NCBI GenBank assembly: GCA_013695925.1
Contig: JACCZO010000061.1
Location: 1 to 5,229, forward strand
Direction of reading: 5' to 3'
Length of the DNA stretch: 5,229 nucleotides
Origin: Chthoniobacterales bacterium
Lineage (GTDB): Bacteria; Verrucomicrobiota; Verrucomicrobiia; Chthoniobacterales; UBA10450
The notes under the pieces: generated by a model
Databases searched by the model: none
The model's input: the letters and a program-made list of their open reading frames with translations, nothing else
Told to the model about the DNA's origin: nothing
Part shown: positions 1 through 5,189 of the stretch, one piece after another
Numbering within the stretch: the stretch's first letter is position 1
How the letters are laid out: every line of letters starts with the position of its first letter
Program-made: the position numbers and the translations under genes

Positions 1-35
1 TACGAGTAACTCCGGAGCGTCCCCGCCCCGACCTG

Positions 36-46
36 GTCGTTAGGCG
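36..46 (+). repeat. 11-mer GTCGTTAGGCG, first of three copies
   Basis: The same 11-mer occurs on the minus strand at 760-770 (inside the MauE-like gene) and at 2928-2938 (inside the RmlD gene). This copy overlaps the glutaredoxin stop codon on the opposite strand. Shorter TCGTTAG cores occur near 1211-1219, 2793-2799 and 3477-3483. The three copies fall in different coding contexts, so shared protein sequence does not explain them. Confidence 0.5.
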
Positions 47-285
47 GCGCGGTGCGCGCGGACGAAGGTCGCCAGCTCTTCCGTTCCGAAATCGGAGAGC
101 ACATCACCGTCCCAAACCATCGTCGGAGTCTTCGTCTGGCCCGATACTTCCTCGAGTTTCCGCATCTCGTCCGGATCGCCCCGCACCTCGACCGTTTCGT
201 AGGATACTTGCTGCTGATCGAGATATTTGGTCGCGGCCTTGCAGTATGGACAGCCGCGTTTGACGTAAAGAGTGGGCCTTGCCAT
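40..285 (-). CDS. glutaredoxin family protein (CPYC active site)
   Basis: This is a small cytoplasmic thioredoxin-fold protein of 81 residues, the usual size of a bacterial glutaredoxin. The sequence shows a first strand (TLYVKRG), the dithiol active site C12-P-Y-C15 at the start of helix 1, the glutathione-binding/cis-proline loop T53-P54-T55, and a C-terminal SDFG (64-67) followed by the last helix. Family knowledge: such proteins reduce disulfides or glutathione mixed disulfides through the two active cysteines. The start is an ATG with no clear Shine-Dalgarno sequence upstream. It is the last gene of the cluster, 50 nt after the MauE-like gene, so cotranscription is likely. There is no signal peptide, so it would act on the cytoplasmic side. 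I infer that it serves as reductant for, or partner of, the membrane and periplasmic thiol proteins encoded upstream. Identity is clear; the specific partner is not known. Confidence 0.9.
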   Translation of the reverse strand: MARPTLYVKRGCPYCKAATKYLDQQQVSYETVEVRGDPDEMRKLEEVSGQTKTPTMVWDGDVLSDFGTEELATFVRAHRAA

Positions 286-335
286 GCACTGCCAAATCGT
301 GCGGGCATCGCCCAGAGGATGGCTGTCGGCGTTCT

Positions 336-806
336 TTAGGCGGAGAAATTCGGCGCGCTCGCTCCGCCGGCCCTTCGCTCACGGGTGCACCAGAGAATTC
401 CGATGACGGCGAGGATGGAGCTGTTGAGCACGAGGTGCGAGGTGAAGGTGAGGTTGCTGCTGGCGGCGCCGAAGCAACCGCAGGCAACGTTGATTCCCTG
501 CACTTTGGCCCAGATGGTGGCCGCGATAAACGCGAGCATAAGCACGCCGGTGATGGCGAGAGCACCGGCAAAGAGCCGGTGGAAAATGAGCGCGAGGCCG
601 GCCAGTATTTCCAGCCAGGGAAGATAAAAGGCGAGCCGGACGCCGATCGTCCAGGGCAGGATGTGGTAGTTGCTCAGGTCGTTCGCGAACTCGAGCGGGG
701 CGCGCACCTTGAGCGCCCCGGCGTAAACAAAAACGGCCCCGGCCGAGATGGCGAGCACTCGCCTAACGACAAGACGCGTGCGGCTCGTGGGCACTGCGTT
801 GCTCAT
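336..806 (-). CDS. MauE/DoxX-like four-helix membrane protein
   Basis: This is an integral membrane protein of 156 residues with about four hydrophobic helices (roughly 15-33, 56-77, 79-99 and 125-140). Family signatures include ALK after helix 1, LPWLEILAG in helix 2, and the redox-type motif C109-G-C111-F-G between helices 3 and 4. It matches the MauE/DoxX-like group (MauE, Pfam PF07291). MauE itself is needed for methylamine dehydrogenase maturation and is thought to assist disulfide handling. No other mau gene is visible here, so a role in methylamine use is not supported. I chose the ATG at 806 because it forms a 4-bp ATGA overlap with the rhodanese stop and has AGAAGG four nt upstream. 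An ATG at 830 would add eight residues, but the purine run abuts that codon with no spacing. The CGC pair probably exchanges thiols with neighbouring gene products (inference). Confidence 0.82.
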   Translation of the reverse strand: MSNAVPTSRTRLVVRRVLAISAGAVFVYAGALKVRAPLEFANDLSNYHILPWTIGVRLAFYLPWLEILAGLALIFHRLFAGALAITGVLMLAFIAATIWAKVQGINVACGCFGAASSNLTFTSHLVLNSSILAVIGILWCTRERRAGGASAPNFSA

Positions 807-1228
807 TGCGCCTTCTGCCACGCCTCCCATCCTCCTTCCAGAACGTAGATGTTTTTTAACTCGGCTTCATTCCGCAATCGCTCCGCGACCGCGTGGCTCG
901 CGGTGCAACTCTGGGCACTGCAATAGACGACCACCTTCCGTTCCGGTGACCAGGCGGTGAAAAAAGTCCGGAGCCGTGCATCCCAGTCGTCTTCATTCAA
1001 GAGCAGCGCTCCCGGAACATGGCTGCGGGCGAACTCCACCTCCGGACGCGCATCGATCCAGATGACCGAGTCGCCCCAACTCTTCGCCTCGGTCACATTC
1101 ACCAAGGCCGAATCGACCGGCGGATGATGCCAGGAAACGGCGTTGCGAAAATAAACCGCCTGCCCGATGGCGGGAAGAAAAGCAAGGCCGAGGAGAAGCA
1201 GAACCTGGCGGACTAACGAAATTCGCAC
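803..1228 (-). CDS. membrane-anchored or secreted rhodanese-domain protein
   Basis: A 141-residue single-domain rhodanese preceded by a hydrophobic N-terminal segment (about 8-26, VLLLLGLAFLPAIGQAVYF) that is a signal anchor or signal peptide. The domain shows IDARPEVEF (58-66), HVPGA (70-74), the active-site strand and loop VVVYC103-SAQSC108-T, and the closing LEGGWEAW (130-137). C103 is the residue that carries persulfide in rhodaneses; the second cysteine, C108, within the active loop could form a disulfide with it. Family role: sulfane-sulfur transfer or thiol redox. The start is GTG; the frame contains no other methionine codon, and the DUF1573 stop lies only 3 nt upstream, which suggests translational coupling. 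The stop overlaps the next gene (ATGA). The hydrophobic N-terminus places the domain outside the cytoplasm, unlike the best known soluble rhodaneses. Family assignment is confident; substrate unknown. Confidence 0.88.
   Translation of the reverse strand: MRISLVRQVLLLLGLAFLPAIGQAVYFRNAVSWHHPPVDSALVNVTEAKSWGDSVIWIDARPEVEFARSHVPGALLLNEDDWDARLRTFFTAWSPERKVVVYCSAQSCTASHAVAERLRNEAELKNIYVLEGGWEAWQKAQ
811..816 (-). promoter_or_regulatory. ribosome binding site deciding the MauE-like start
   Basis: Read on the minus strand this is AGAAGG, four nt before the ATG at 806, inside the end of the rhodanese gene. It favours the 806 start over the ATG at 830. It is the clearest Shine-Dalgarno sequence I see in the cluster; the other starts have weak or no matches. 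Confidence 0.5.
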
Positions 1229-1231
1229 GCG

Positions 1232-1915
1232 CTATTTCGGTGGCATTTTCGCCCGGCTATCGACGCGCACATTAGCGTAGAAGGTCTTCGGGGCGTCCTG
1301 CGGAAAATCAGGTTCGATCTTGAGCGAGGCGTTGATCGGGCGGCCGACCTCCTGCGGAGTCACGACGATCTGGAATTCCTTCTTCTCCTTGTTCGGCACC
1401 ACTTCAGTCGCGATCGATTTGTCGGTCGAAGTGACCTTCAATTTCGTGACCGGAAAATCGCCCTCGACGGTGGCCGTGATCGTCTTCGGCTTGAGCAGAT
1501 CGTTTTCGGACCAGTAAACAAAGATGGGCTGAATCTCGAGCAGGCTTGGAATTGTGGCGGTCAGCTTGAGGATGGTGGAAGGGTTGGTCGTGTCGTCGGT
1601 CTGGACCGTGATTGTCTTGTTTTGGACGCCGGAACGATCGCCGATATTAAAGGTGGCGGTGATTTCTCCCTCCTCCTCAGGCTCAACGACGTTTTTAGCC
1701 AGCGCGGCGGTGGTGCAGCCGCAGGAAGAATGGACGGAGGTGATCGTGACCTGTTTATCTCCGGTGTTCTTATATTTAAAATGCGCCATTGCCGTCTTGT
1801 CGCTCAGGCTCGGATGCAGATCAGCCGAGGTTGTTTCCCAAGTGAGAGAGGCGCGAGCGGGCGCGGCCGGAAAGATAAGGAGCGAGAGGAAAGCGAGTGG
1901 GATGAATTTTTTCAT
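1232..1915 (-). CDS. DUF1573 domain secreted protein
   Basis: A 227-residue exported protein. Residues 1-22 form a signal peptide (basic MKK, hydrophobic FIPLAFLSLLIF, cleavage after ARA). The mature start LTWETTSADLHPSLSDKT and the run FKYKNTGDKQVTITSV followed by SSC65-G-C67-T are typical of DUF1573 (PF07610), an Ig-like beta-sandwich family with a conserved CxC pair and no firmly established biochemical role. The remainder (about 115-220) is rich in beta strands with alternating Thr/Val and looks like one or two further Ig-like repeats. It begins 11 nt after the stop of the PagL-like gene and ends 3 nt before the rhodanese gene. The start is ATG with no good ribosome site. The CxC at the surface of a periplasmic protein next to a rhodanese and a CGCFG membrane protein makes a thiol-exchange role plausible (inference). 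Confidence 0.88.
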   Translation of the reverse strand: MKKFIPLAFLSLLIFPAAPARASLTWETTSADLHPSLSDKTAMAHFKYKNTGDKQVTITSVHSSCGCTTAALAKNVVEPEEEGEITATFNIGDRSGVQNKTITVQTDDTTNPSTILKLTATIPSLLEIQPIFVYWSENDLLKPKTITATVEGDFPVTKLKVTSTDKSIATEVVPNKEKKEFQIVVTPQEVGRPINASLKIEPDFPQDAPKTFYANVRVDSRAKMPPK

Positions 1916-1926
1916 GGAATGGTGGT

Positions 1927-2561
1927 CTAGAAGAAAAAGCCGAAACCGACGTTTCCGCCAATAGAATCGATCCCGTAGTTGGGCTTTTTGATCTCGGCGG
2001 TGGAAATGTGGCGATATCCGGCCTCGAGCACAAGCGACCAGCGATCGTTCAACATCAGGCGCGTGCCGCCAGTGGCCTGGAGGTTGAATTCGACCGGCAA
2101 GCTGATGAGCCCGCGCGACTCGCGTTCGCCAATGTTGGTATAGACGCCGCCTGCGCCGACCTGCAGGTAAGGGATGAGCGGGGTGTGCGGCTGGACAAGT
2201 TGTAACGAAAAATGAGCGTCGCGCCGGCCATGACGTCGCCCGGACCTTCGAAGATGCCGGCGCCGAAGACCTCGCCGAGGAGTTCGAAATTGCCGGAGAA
2301 GGCGCCCGCCCGGTAGGGATCGTTCAGCATGAATCCGAATCGCGTGCTGTTAACCAGGAAGTCGATCGACGGGCGTTCGTTGTCCGTGGCGGTAAAATAG
2401 AAATATGGGCCGACGACGTTTTGAAATTCTCTCGATCCCCGGCTGAAATTACCTTCCGGCTCCCGCGTCATTGTCAGCGGGATGGGTTCTTCTCCTGCGA
2501 TGCACATGCCCGGGAGCGTGCCAAGGAAAGCCAGGACACAGGAGGCGAGGAGCTTCTTCAT
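1927..2561 (-). pseudogene. PagL-like lipid A deacylase, frameshifted
   Basis: Two reading frames join into one family-like protein of 211 residues if one base is restored near 2194-2198. The upstream frame (ATG at 2561) gives a signal peptide (MKKLLASCVLAFLGTLPGMCIA) and beta-barrel strands up to ATLIFRYN at residue 121. That frame then runs into unrelated Ser/Arg-rich sequence and stops at 2055. The downstream frame resumes with VQPHTPLIPYLQVGAGGVYT and ends in FGFGFFF-type aromatic residues typical of an outer-membrane barrel. Near the C-terminus, YRHISTAEIKKPNYGIDS matches the catalytic segment of PagL-type 3-O-deacylases (PF09411): H185, S187 and, in place of the usual Glu, D199. Such enzymes remove the 3-O-linked acyl chain of lipid A at the outer membrane. 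It is the first gene of the cluster and lies 11 nt upstream of DUF1573. The break could be real or a sequencing error. Because both halves are well conserved with no stops, a recent lesion or an error is more likely than old decay. Confidence 0.75.
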
Positions 2562-2571
2562 CTTCGGCGCG

Positions 2572-2600
2572 ATCAAACGCCAGTCGCGCGCCCTTGTCAA
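2572..2600 (-). promoter_or_regulatory. sigma70-like promoter for the PagL/DUF1573/redox cluster
   Basis: On the minus strand there is a perfect TTGACA -35 box (2600-2595), a 17-nt spacer and TTTGAT (2577-2572, four of six matches to TATAAT). Only 10 nt separate the -10 box from the ATG at 2561, so the expected transcript would have a leader of about 3-4 nt, nearly leaderless. That fits the lack of a Shine-Dalgarno sequence there. It could still be chance in GC-rich DNA, but the position is right for a cluster promoter and it is not in the neighbouring repeat element. Confidence 0.38.
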
Positions 2601-2616
2601 TCGCGCCGAAACCGAC

Positions 2617-2765
2617 GTAGTGGTACCATTTTGAAGGCTGATCGCACATAGGGTCTGCGCCGGGGTTGCCACCCGGCCTCCGCAATACGGGGGACGGCTT
2701 TGAAAGCCGTCTGAGCCGGGTTGAAAACCCGGCCTCCGCAAGCAACCTTCAAAATGCACCACTAC
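2617..2765. mobile_element. MITE/REP-like non-coding element with terminal inverted repeats
   Basis: A 149-bp element fills most of the gap between the RmlD and PagL-like genes. Its ends are imperfect inverted repeats. The left end (2617-2637) reads GTAGTGGT-AC-CATTTTGAAGG; the reverse complement of the right end (2746-2765) reads GTAGTGGT-G-CATTTTGAAGG, so they differ by one substitution and one indel over about 20 bp. Between them lie three 19-nt palindromes. No open frame of useful length is inside, so if mobile it would depend on a transposase elsewhere, for example a REP-associated (RAYT, IS200-like) enzyme. I see no clean target-site duplication immediately flanking it. Transcribed from either side it would fold strongly, so it may also affect read-through from the rhamnose gene. 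Confidence 0.6.
2659..2741. repeat. three tandem 19-nt palindromes with a repeated spacer
   Basis: Palindrome 1 (2659-2677, GCCGGGGTTGCCACCCGGC) has 6-bp perfect arms. Palindrome 2 (2693-2711, GACGGCTTTGAAAGCCGTC) has perfect 9-bp arms around one base. Palindrome 3 (2715-2733, GCCGGGTTGAAAACCCGGC) has 8-bp arms. Palindromes 1 and 3 are each followed by the same CTCCGCAA, giving an identical 14-mer CCCGGCCTCCGCAA at 2672-2685 and 2728-2741. The equal 19-nt lengths and the outer pair sharing arm sequence indicate a duplicated REP-type unit around a different central hairpin. Confidence 0.75.
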
Positions 2766-2793
2766 CGAAATTAGCCTCCATCGTCCCACTCCC

Positions 2794-3699
2794 CTAACGA
2801 TAATGATCGCGCACATAATCCGCGACCGCTTCATGCCAGTGACGCGGGAAGGCCCCCGTCAAACGCGCGTATTTTTCCGTCCCCAGAACGGTGTAGACCG
2901 GCCGACGCGCGATGAAGTTTTGCATTTCGCCTAACGACACCGCGCCGACGGTTTTCGCCTCCATCGGGACGCCGAAGCGGTGACAACAATCGAGAGCCCA
3001 TTGGGCGTACTCCTGCCAACTGCATTCTCCACCATTCGCGAGGTGAAGAATGCCCCCGATCGCGCCCTGACCCAGGAGCGGCCGGAGCATGGCCGCGATA
3101 TCTGGTGTGTAGGTCGGGGTCGAAAATTTATCCGCCACCGCGACCACCTCCTTTTCGGTGCGCGCTTTCTTCAGGATGGCATCGACAAAACTCGGCCGGT
3201 CCGGGCCAAAGACCCAGGAAACGCGGATGACGAGCGCGCGTTCATTTGCATCCAGGACCTGAATTTCCCCAACCCGTTTCGACTCGCCATAGAGGCTGAT
3301 CGGTTCCGCCGGATCTTCCTCGGTGTAGGGCGTGCGCTTTGCCCCGTCGAAAACATAGTCGGTGCTGATATGGATAAAACGGCTCCCTTTTTCCCGGCAA
3401 ACCTCCGCCAGGACCCGCGGTGCCTCGGCATTCAGACGGAAGGCCTCGTCCCGATGGTCCTCGCAATAGTCGACGTTCGTTAGGGCAGCGGCGTTGATGA
3501 GCACGTCGAAAGGCAAGGGAGCCAGGGTCGAGCGCAAGGCGTCCAGCTCCGCCAGGTCGAGCTGGGCGTGCGAAAAACCGACCACCTCGTGCGTGGCGGC
3601 ATATTCCCGGGCAAGCGCCGCCCCCAGCCTCCCCCCGGCGCCAAGGATCGTGATCTTCAGCTTCGGTTCGTTGGAGCTCTGCACGTTCCACTTGATCAA
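2794..3699 (-). CDS. rfbD: dTDP-4-dehydrorhamnose reductase
   Basis: A full-length 301-residue enzyme of the RmlD branch of the extended short-chain dehydrogenase family. It catalyses the NAD(P)H-dependent last step making dTDP-L-rhamnose for O-antigen or other surface glycans, in the cytoplasm. The sequence shows the nucleotide-binding G20-A-G-G23-R-L-G26 after strand ITIL, the DVLINAAALTNVD segment (65-77), the catalytic STDYVFDG (112-119) with Y137-G-E-S-K141 (YxxxK), RVSWVFGP (159-166) and the C-terminal ARRPVYTVLGTEKYARL (264-280), which matches the RP...L.. substrate region. The frame opens with TTG at 3699; GTG at residue 6 and CTG at residue 14 are alternatives and no ATG is available, so the exact start is uncertain. 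It lies 46 nt after the TPR gene. No rmlA, rmlB or rmlC is in the window, so the other pathway genes must be elsewhere. Confidence 0.9.
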   Translation of the reverse strand: MIKWNVQSSNEPKLKITILGAGGRLGAALAREYAATHEVVGFSHAQLDLAELDALRSTLAPLPFDVLINAAALTNVDYCEDHRDEAFRLNAEAPRVLAEVCREKGSRFIHISTDYVFDGAKRTPYTEEDPAEPISLYGESKRVGEIQVLDANERALVIRVSWVFGPDRPSFVDAILKKARTEKEVVAVADKFSTPTYTPDIAAMLRPLLGQGAIGGILHLANGGECSWQEYAQWALDCCHRFGVPMEAKTVGAVSLGEMQNFIARRPVYTVLGTEKYARLTGAFPRHWHEAVADYVRDHYR

Positions 3700-3745
3700 T
3701 CACACTTGGGGCGTCCAGGCAAGCGGCCCGGCCCGCGGGCGTAGC

Positions 3746-4930
3746 TCAGCGCGCGGCCGGCGCGAGCGAGGCCAGGATCTCCTGGAAGCCCGGCTCCTCG
3801 CGCAAGGGGGACCAGAGTGGGTGCCGGAGGAGCAATCCATAGCTCAGGTAACCAGGCATGCTGGTAACTTTCTTCAAGGTGCGCAACGCCTCCGTTTTCT
3901 CGCCGGTCCAGGCGTAGATGAGGGCGAGATTTTGCAGAAGCAGAGGGCCTACGATGGCATCTTTGCTCGCTGGCAGCAGCTCGACGGCCCGGCTTCCTTC
4001 ACGGATCGCTTTTTCCTTGTCTCCCAATGCCGCGTTCACCATCCCGAGCGCAGAGAGCCCTTCCGCGAAATCGCCCTGCTCCTCGACGATTCGCCCCAAC
4101 TCATTACGCGCATCGAGGAACGCCGCCTGCGCCGCCGCGGGATCGTTTCGGAGTCGCGCGATGACCCCTTCGCACCAGGCCTTGGGATAGGGCACACCCT
4201 CTTCGTGCGCGTCAGAGGATTTCATGACCGCAACGGCGCGACTGGCGTTTTCGGCATCGCCCCTACAGAGTGCAAGCTGATACCAAAGATCGACGAAAAT
4301 CTTCCCCACCGTGTGATCTTTCGCCAGAGCGGCGTCGATCGCCTCCCGCATCGGTTCGATATCTCCCCGCGCGTCAAACTCGACCGCCGCGCGCTGCACG
4401 AGCAAGGCCGGATCATCAGGAACGATCGCGAGGGCTCGATCGAGTATTTTCCGGTTCTTGCCGTAGAGACGGAGCACACTGTAAGTGTGCGCGAGCTGCT
4501 TTAGGAAAACCAGGTTCCGGGGATCGAGTTCCAGGGCGCGTTCGAAGTGCTGGGTCGAGTTCGACCAATCTCCCTCCCGGCGCTCGATATATCCCAGGCG
4601 AAGGATCGGGATAGGATCATTCGGTAACTTGCGTAGGGCGATAGTGACCTCCTTTCGCGCCTGTTCGTAGTCACGACTGACGTAATAATGATTCGCCGCG
4701 GCAAGATGCGTCTCGCCCGCGTCAGGCCGCAATCGTTTAGCCGCGTCGACCGCCGCCCCAGCCAGGGCGAGCCGGCGAGGCGTATGGTCATTCCCATAGA
4801 AATAGATTTGATCGTAAGCGTTCGCGAGCTGGCAGTAGGCGAGATAAAAGGAGGGATCGCGTGACGTAGCCTCCTCCAGCAATTGGCCCGCTGCGGCCAG
4901 ATCCTCGGTCCGGCTCGATTGGTAGGCCAC
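3746..4930 (-). CDS. TPR-repeat protein, probably 5'-truncated
   Basis: A 394-residue frame, counted from a GTG at 4930, made of helical tetratricopeptide-type repeats. The clearest are at 73-104 (ETHLAAANHYYVSRDYEQARK), 105-137 (PIPILRLGYIERREGDWSNS...ALELDP) and 140-172, with degenerate repeats to about 355. It ends with RHPLWSPLREEPGFQEILASLAP. The segment DPSFYLAYCQLANAYDQIYF followed by DHTPRRLALA and the closing HPLW.PLR..P.F motif are features I associate with C-terminal TPR halves of large regulators that begin with a Ser/Thr kinase, adenylate cyclase or DNA-binding domain. None of those N-terminal domains is present. The family-like sequence continues in frame upstream of the GTG, so 4930 is probably not an original start. 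TPR domains mediate protein-protein contacts; no enzyme function can be assigned. Whether this remnant is expressed is unknown. Confidence 0.7.
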   Translation of the reverse strand: MAYQSSRTEDLAAAGQLLEEATSRDPSFYLAYCQLANAYDQIYFYGNDHTPRRLALAGAAVDAAKRLRPDAGETHLAAANHYYVSRDYEQARKEVTIALRKLPNDPIPILRLGYIERREGDWSNSTQHFERALELDPRNLVFLKQLAHTYSVLRLYGKNRKILDRALAIVPDDPALLVQRAAVEFDARGDIEPMREAIDAALAKDHTVGKIFVDLWYQLALCRGDAENASRAVAVMKSSDAHEEGVPYPKAWCEGVIARLRNDPAAAQAAFLDARNELGRIVEEQGDFAEGLSALGMVNAALGDKEKAIREGSRAVELLPASKDAIVGPLLLQNLALIYAWTGEKTEALRTLKKVTSMPGYLSYGLLLRHPLWSPLREEPGFQEILASLAPAAR

Positions 4931-5049
4931 CCGCTCGATAATCGCCTTCGCCTTCAGGTAGAGCTCATAGGCTACCAGATCATTTGTCGGCGTGTCTTCA
5001 ATCGCCGCCTTTTCTTGCAGAAAAAGGGAGGGCGGAGTCGGGCAGTTTG
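4931..5049 (-). pseudogene. in-frame 5' remnant of the TPR gene, no start codon
   Basis: Reading upstream of the GTG at 4930 in the same frame gives LFLQEKAAIEDTPTNDL followed by VAYELYLKAKAIIERVAYQ, continuous with the TPR protein and free of stops until TGA at 5087-5089. The stretch EKAAIE...PT.DL.AY.LYL.AK is what normally links the N-terminal part of such regulators to their TPR half. No ATG, GTG or TTG occurs in this frame between the stop and 4930. Upstream of about 5040-5050 the translation stops resembling the family in any minus frame. I infer that the true N-terminus was removed by a rearrangement or insertion near 5050. Confidence 0.5.
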
Positions 5050-5090
5050 TGTCAATAGTGAGGGGCCAAGTGTCAGCACATGGGCGTCAG
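5050..5090. repeat. TGTCA direct repeats, candidate insertion-sequence end
   Basis: TGTCA occurs at 5050-5054 and 5071-5075, 21 nt apart, with a related GTCAG at 5086-5090. The first copy starts just where the TPR gene stops looking like its family. Insertion sequences of the IS21 group typically begin with TG and carry several such repeated transposase-binding boxes near each end, so this may be the left end of an element that continues past the window. No transposase is visible in the 139 bases that remain, so the assignment is tentative. Confidence 0.3.
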
Positions 5091-5123
5091 GTTCATCGTG
5101 CATAAGTCGGTGTTCGGGCAATC

Positions 5124-5189
5124 GCATCAATTTTCATTGCAAAGACCGCAAGCGTTTCATTTATCGGCCTTTGCAACGAAAACTGATGC
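5124..5189 (-). repeat. 24-bp-stem inverted repeat with 18-nt loop
   Basis: The left arm 5124-5147 and right arm 5166-5189 are inverted copies matching at 21 of 24 positions around the loop 5148-5165. All three mismatches are A opposite C on the plus strand, which become G-U wobble pairs in RNA copied from the minus strand. Minus-strand RNA could therefore pair along all 24 positions. The stem is not GC-rich and there is no U-tract after it in the minus direction, so it is not a standard terminator. The surrounding 5091-5229 contains no gene I recognise. Confidence 0.6.

Noticed and set aside
279..848. 189-residue open frame on the plus strand
   Set aside because: It is antisense to the MauE-like gene, has biased Gly/Arg/Glu content and no domain features.
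2659..2741. Palindromes as a CRISPR array
   Set aside because: The hairpins differ from one another, spacers are only 3-15 nt and there are no regularly spaced identical repeats.
2607..2770. CGAAA on both sides of the inverted-repeat element as a target duplication
   Set aside because: The left copy is separated from the element end by five bases, while the right one is adjacent, so it is not a proper duplication.
2562..2834. Extending the PagL-like frame upstream to 2834
   Set aside because: The extension would translate the inverted-repeat element and overlap the RmlD gene; the signal peptide begins at the ATG at 2561.
3731..3740. Palindrome GCCCGCGGGC downstream of the TPR gene as a terminator
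   Set aside because: It has no loop and no U-tract, and is expected by chance in sequence this GC-rich.
3494..4504. 336-residue open frame on the plus strand
   Set aside because: It lies opposite the convincing TPR and RmlD genes, is Arg-rich and low in recognisable motifs, and is a by-product of high GC codon use on the other strand.
5124..5189. Integron attC site or rho-independent terminator
   Set aside because: There is no RYYYAAC/GTTRRRY core pair at the ends. The stem is AT-rich, and the only T-run after it (TTTT at about 5190) is on the strand where the stem has A-C mismatches.
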